Shown here: in pieces, positions 7,137 to 8,973 of the stretch
Layout: every line of letters begins with the position of its first letter
Position numbering within the stretch: the first letter of the stretch is position 1
Origin: Opitutaceae bacterium UBA3033
GTDB lineage: Bacteria > Verrucomicrobiota > Verrucomicrobiia > Opitutales > Opitutaceae
Direction of reading: 5' to 3'
NCBI GenBank assembly: GCA_002367815.1
Contig: DFDG01000016.1
Span: forward strand, 1-8,973
Length of the DNA stretch: 8,973 nucleotides
Translations under genes and position numbers: made by a program
Notes under the pieces: model-generated
Seen by the model: the letters and a program-made list of their open reading frames with translations, nothing else
The model's database searches: none
What the model was told of the DNA's origin: nothing

Positions 7137-7727
7137 TCAATCGTTTTTATTTTGCCGCGGCTGTGCGATCAGGGAATGCCACAAGTAAAGTGCAACGCCG
7201 ACGCAAATGCCGGAATCGGCCACATTGAAAGTGGGGTAGATATATGACCCGAAATGAAAATCGAGAAAATCGACAACGTGCTGGTGTTGGATGCGATCTA
7301 CCAGGTTTCCGATGATACCTCCGCAGAGCAATCCGAAGGCCACCTGCGCCAATTTATCCCGCAGCCCCAAGGCTCTTCGCCATAAAAATATGGCCAATAG
7401 AGTTCCCATGGCGACCAGCGCCAACAGGGTGCTTTTGCCGGTCAGGAGACTCCATGCTGCTCCCGTGTTGCCGACATGCACGAGATAGAAGAAATCCGGA
7501 ATGATGGTGATGGAGTTGTAGGGTCCATAACTGCCTAAGGGCAGTCTCGAAATTATCCAAAGTTTGGTTATCTGATCGAAACCAAATACAATCAGTAGTA
7601 TAATCAGCAGCAAACGATAGGCGTAAATGCGACGCCAGCGCCCCGATTCACCACCCACAATTACCACCTTCCCCCCCGGTTCCGGTGGGAGTGGATTCTG
7701 TGGGGCATTAGAGGAATTAGATGACAT
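7137..7727 (-). CDS. lspA: Lipoprotein signal peptidase (signal peptidase II)
   Basis: 196 residues. This inner-membrane aspartyl protease removes signal peptides from diacylglyceryl-modified prolipoproteins. Four hydrophobic segments are visible (about 36-56, 76-96, 101-118, 127-143), with a further one at 170-188. The family motifs are present: FDQITK (50-55), the catalytic aspartates in GNLVDR (Asp144) and FNVADS (Asp171), and HVGNTGAAWS (84-93). The first 30 or so residues form a proline/glycine-rich extension (NPLPPEPGGK) not found in typical proteins of about 160 residues, so a shorter product starting at the GTG codons for Val22/Val23 is possible, although ATG 7727 is the only ATG there. 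No Shine-Dalgarno sequence is clear. It begins 35 bases after the DksA/TraR-like gene on the same strand, and ileS lies upstream of that, which supports an operon. Confidence 0.95.
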   Translation of the reverse strand: MSSNSSNAPQNPLPPEPGGKVVIVGGESGRWRRIYAYRLLLIILLIVFGFDQITKLWIISRLPLGSYGPYNSITIIPDFFYLVHVGNTGAAWSLLTGKSTLLALVAMGTLLAIFLWRRALGLRDKLAQVAFGLLCGGIIGNLVDRIQHQHVVDFLDFHFGSYIYPTFNVADSGICVGVALYLWHSLIAQPRQNKND

Positions 7728-7762
7728 GTTGGCGGCGAGCGGGCGCCGAGACGGATCAGTTC

Positions 7763-8842
7763 TCAGTCGTCTTCAGAATCCATCATCTTGCCGGTTTCCT
7801 CGCCATGTTCGCCAAACAAGCCGGCTTGAGTGCGGGTGCGGTGGCGATTGCGCTCGATATCTTTTTGCGCCTCGGTGGAGTATCGCGTGAAGGGCACTGC
7901 CAGGAGACGATCCTTGCCAATGGGCCTGCCGGTTATTTCGCAAATTCCGTAGGTCCCTTCATGAACCCGTTTGATCGCCGCTTCTATTTCCGACAAAGCT
8001 TCCTGTTCTGAAGAAACGAGGGACAGGGCGAAGTCGCGGTCAAAAGTATCTGTGCCGGCGTCGGCCATATGTTGACCGTAACTGGACAAATCACCGCTGT
8101 CATCCTTGGATGATCGTTTGAGCGTTTCTTCCGAGTGTAATTCAATGCCCGCGCTGAGATGGGCGCGCAAATCCAACAGCAATTTATAGTAGCGTTTGTA
8201 TTTTTCGTGAACCGGTTTTTCCGATTCAGCGGTTGCCTTTCTCCGGGATTTGTTCGGATTGAATCCGAGAATGTCAGCCAACGAGGCAGCTTGAACATGA
8301 TGGGGCTTGGCCGGTTTCTGCGAAGCAGCCAGAGCTTTGATCGCGGCCGCGGATGCAGCCTTCGATTTGGCCGTGGGCTTTTCATCGGCAGATTTGGTGG
8401 TGACGGATTTTGCAATCGCGCGCACTTCATCCAAGCTGAAACCAATTGGTTTTGCGGCAACCTTGCGGGTCAGGATACTGACGCGCAGAGCTTTTTTCTT
8501 AGAGTTTTTTTCCATGGAAATAGGGAGTCGCTTTGACTTGGTCACAGCGACTTCAAGTTGTTCTTTAACTACAGGTTTGACCTGTTTGGTGGGGTTTTGA
8601 ACCGGTTTCACCTTGGTTTTATTTGCGGCCGACTTGGCTGAAAATTTTGCTTTGGCACTCACGGTGGATTTGCTGGCCTTCCTAGCTTTTGCAGCTGGCT
8701 TGGCTTTCACTTTGGTTTTACCCTTCATTTTAGCCTTGGATTTCGACTTTGCCTTGGGTTTGGCGGGAGTTTTTTTACGCGTGGGTTTAGTCGACTTGAC
8801 AGAGGTTTTTTTTGCGGAGGTTTTCTTTTTAGATTTAGCCAT
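7763..8842 (-). CDS. DksA/TraR-like protein with long lysine/alanine-rich (histone H1-like) N-terminus
   Basis: 359 residues in two very different parts. Residues 1 to about 205 are dominated by Lys, Ala, Ser, Pro and Thr in KAK, KPAAK and KSK patterns, like histone H1-like bacterial tails, with a short less basic island, GFSLDEVRAIAKSV (134-147). Residues about 210-335 are DksA/TraR-like: a helical region (KYKRYYKLLLDLRAHL), an acidic turn (DLSSYGQHMADAGTDTFDRD), a second helix, and the finger-like region YGICEITGRPIGKDRL...PFTRYSTEAQ. Only Cys301 remains of the usual four zinc cysteines, so zinc binding in the canonical way is unlikely; cysteine-poor versions are known in related phyla. DksA-type proteins act through the RNA polymerase secondary channel; whether this one does is inference. 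The gene lies 23 bases after ileS and 35 before lspA, with no recognisable Shine-Dalgarno sequence. Confidence 0.88.
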   Translation of the reverse strand: MAKSKKKTSAKKTSVKSTKPTRKKTPAKPKAKSKSKAKMKGKTKVKAKPAAKARKASKSTVSAKAKFSAKSAANKTKVKPVQNPTKQVKPVVKEQLEVAVTKSKRLPISMEKNSKKKALRVSILTRKVAAKPIGFSLDEVRAIAKSVTTKSADEKPTAKSKAASAAAIKALAASQKPAKPHHVQAASLADILGFNPNKSRRKATAESEKPVHEKYKRYYKLLLDLRAHLSAGIELHSEETLKRSSKDDSGDLSSYGQHMADAGTDTFDRDFALSLVSSEQEALSEIEAAIKRVHEGTYGICEITGRPIGKDRLLAVPFTRYSTEAQKDIERNRHRTRTQAGLFGEHGEETGKMMDSEDD

Positions 8843-8865
8843 GGGGTTCTAGGGGTTAGAAAAAA

Positions 8866-8973
8866 TTAGGATGTGAGTGCGACCACGCAGCGTGGGCATG
8901 TGTCACCGCTTGCCGTCGGGAACAAAGCAGAAACCCATCGCCAGCAACGAGGGCAACGCACATGGCCAAGTTC
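8866..8973 (-). CDS. ileS: Isoleucyl-tRNA synthetase, C-terminal zinc-binding end (partial)
   Basis: The minus strand is open from the window edge to TAA at 8866-8868, giving 35 residues. They contain RCPRCWRWVS and, 17 residues later, TCPRCVVALTS at the very end. Two C-x-x-C pairs of the form CPRCW...CPRCV close to a stop codon are characteristic of the zinc-binding C-terminal domain of bacterial isoleucyl-tRNA synthetase (which charges tRNA-Ile with isoleucine). The position upstream of a DksA/TraR-like gene and lspA fits, since ileS and lspA are commonly linked. The rest of the gene lies beyond the window. The fragment is short, so the call depends on motif plus context. Confidence 0.78.
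   Translation of the reverse strand, partial: ELGHVRCPRCWRWVSALFPTASGDTCPRCVVALTS

Noticed and set aside
7096..7140. TTG start at 7140 for the sialidase-like gene, overlapping the lspA stop
   Set aside because: The residues it adds do not look like part of the domain, and ATG 7095 directly precedes protein-like sequence; coupling to lspA remains possible but unsupported.
8159..8852. Long plus-strand open frames opposite the DksA/TraR-like gene
   Set aside because: They are complements of the lysine/alanine-rich coding sequence, which rarely yields stops on the other strand; their Phe/Leu/Ala-rich translations have no family features.
8883..8895. CCACG-CAG-CGTGG hairpin
   Set aside because: It lies within the ileS coding end, around the second C-x-x-C motif, and is explained by codon constraints.

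Overview
The window looks like a piece of a Verrucomicrobiota chromosome, most likely from the Opitutae side of the phylum. This is inferred from the gene families, not measured. The pointers are a PEP-CTERM exported protein, a zinc-cysteine-poor DksA/TraR-like protein with a long lysine/alanine-rich tail sitting between ileS and lspA, and a membrane protein of a type I associate with this group. No mobile element, CRISPR array, tRNA or rRNA was seen.

Left part, + strand (1-3796). The window opens inside an anti-sigma-factor antagonist (STAS) gene, followed by a membrane-anchored GAF/SpoIIE-type phosphatase. Together these are two of the three parts of a partner-switching regulator; no kinase is in view. 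Next is a PEP-CTERM protein gene (1973-2894) that can only be read by changing frame three times. After it comes a 285-residue protein with a cysteine cluster and one membrane segment, whose C-terminal part may itself be degenerate.

Middle, + strand (3813-5914). Intact trpB (tryptophan synthase beta) overlaps intact yicC (endoribonuclease family) by an ATGA stop/start junction.

Right part, - strand (8973 down to 5938). The order of transcription is the last 35 codons of ileS, the DksA/TraR-like gene, lspA (signal peptidase II), then a sialidase-like pseudogene. The pseudogene carries three in-frame stops and about three frameshifts, and it ends 23 bases from the end of yicC, which faces it.

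Main message. Housekeeping genes (trpB, yicC, lspA, ileS end, dksA-like) are clean. Two accessory genes, an exported surface protein and a glycan-related sialidase-like enzyme, are clearly broken, and a third may be. This suggests a lineage shedding extracellular or glycan functions. I see no convincing new multi-gene system. The most distinctive objects are the histone-H1-like/DksA-like fusion, the cysteine-cluster membrane protein and the readable fossils of the two pseudogenes.
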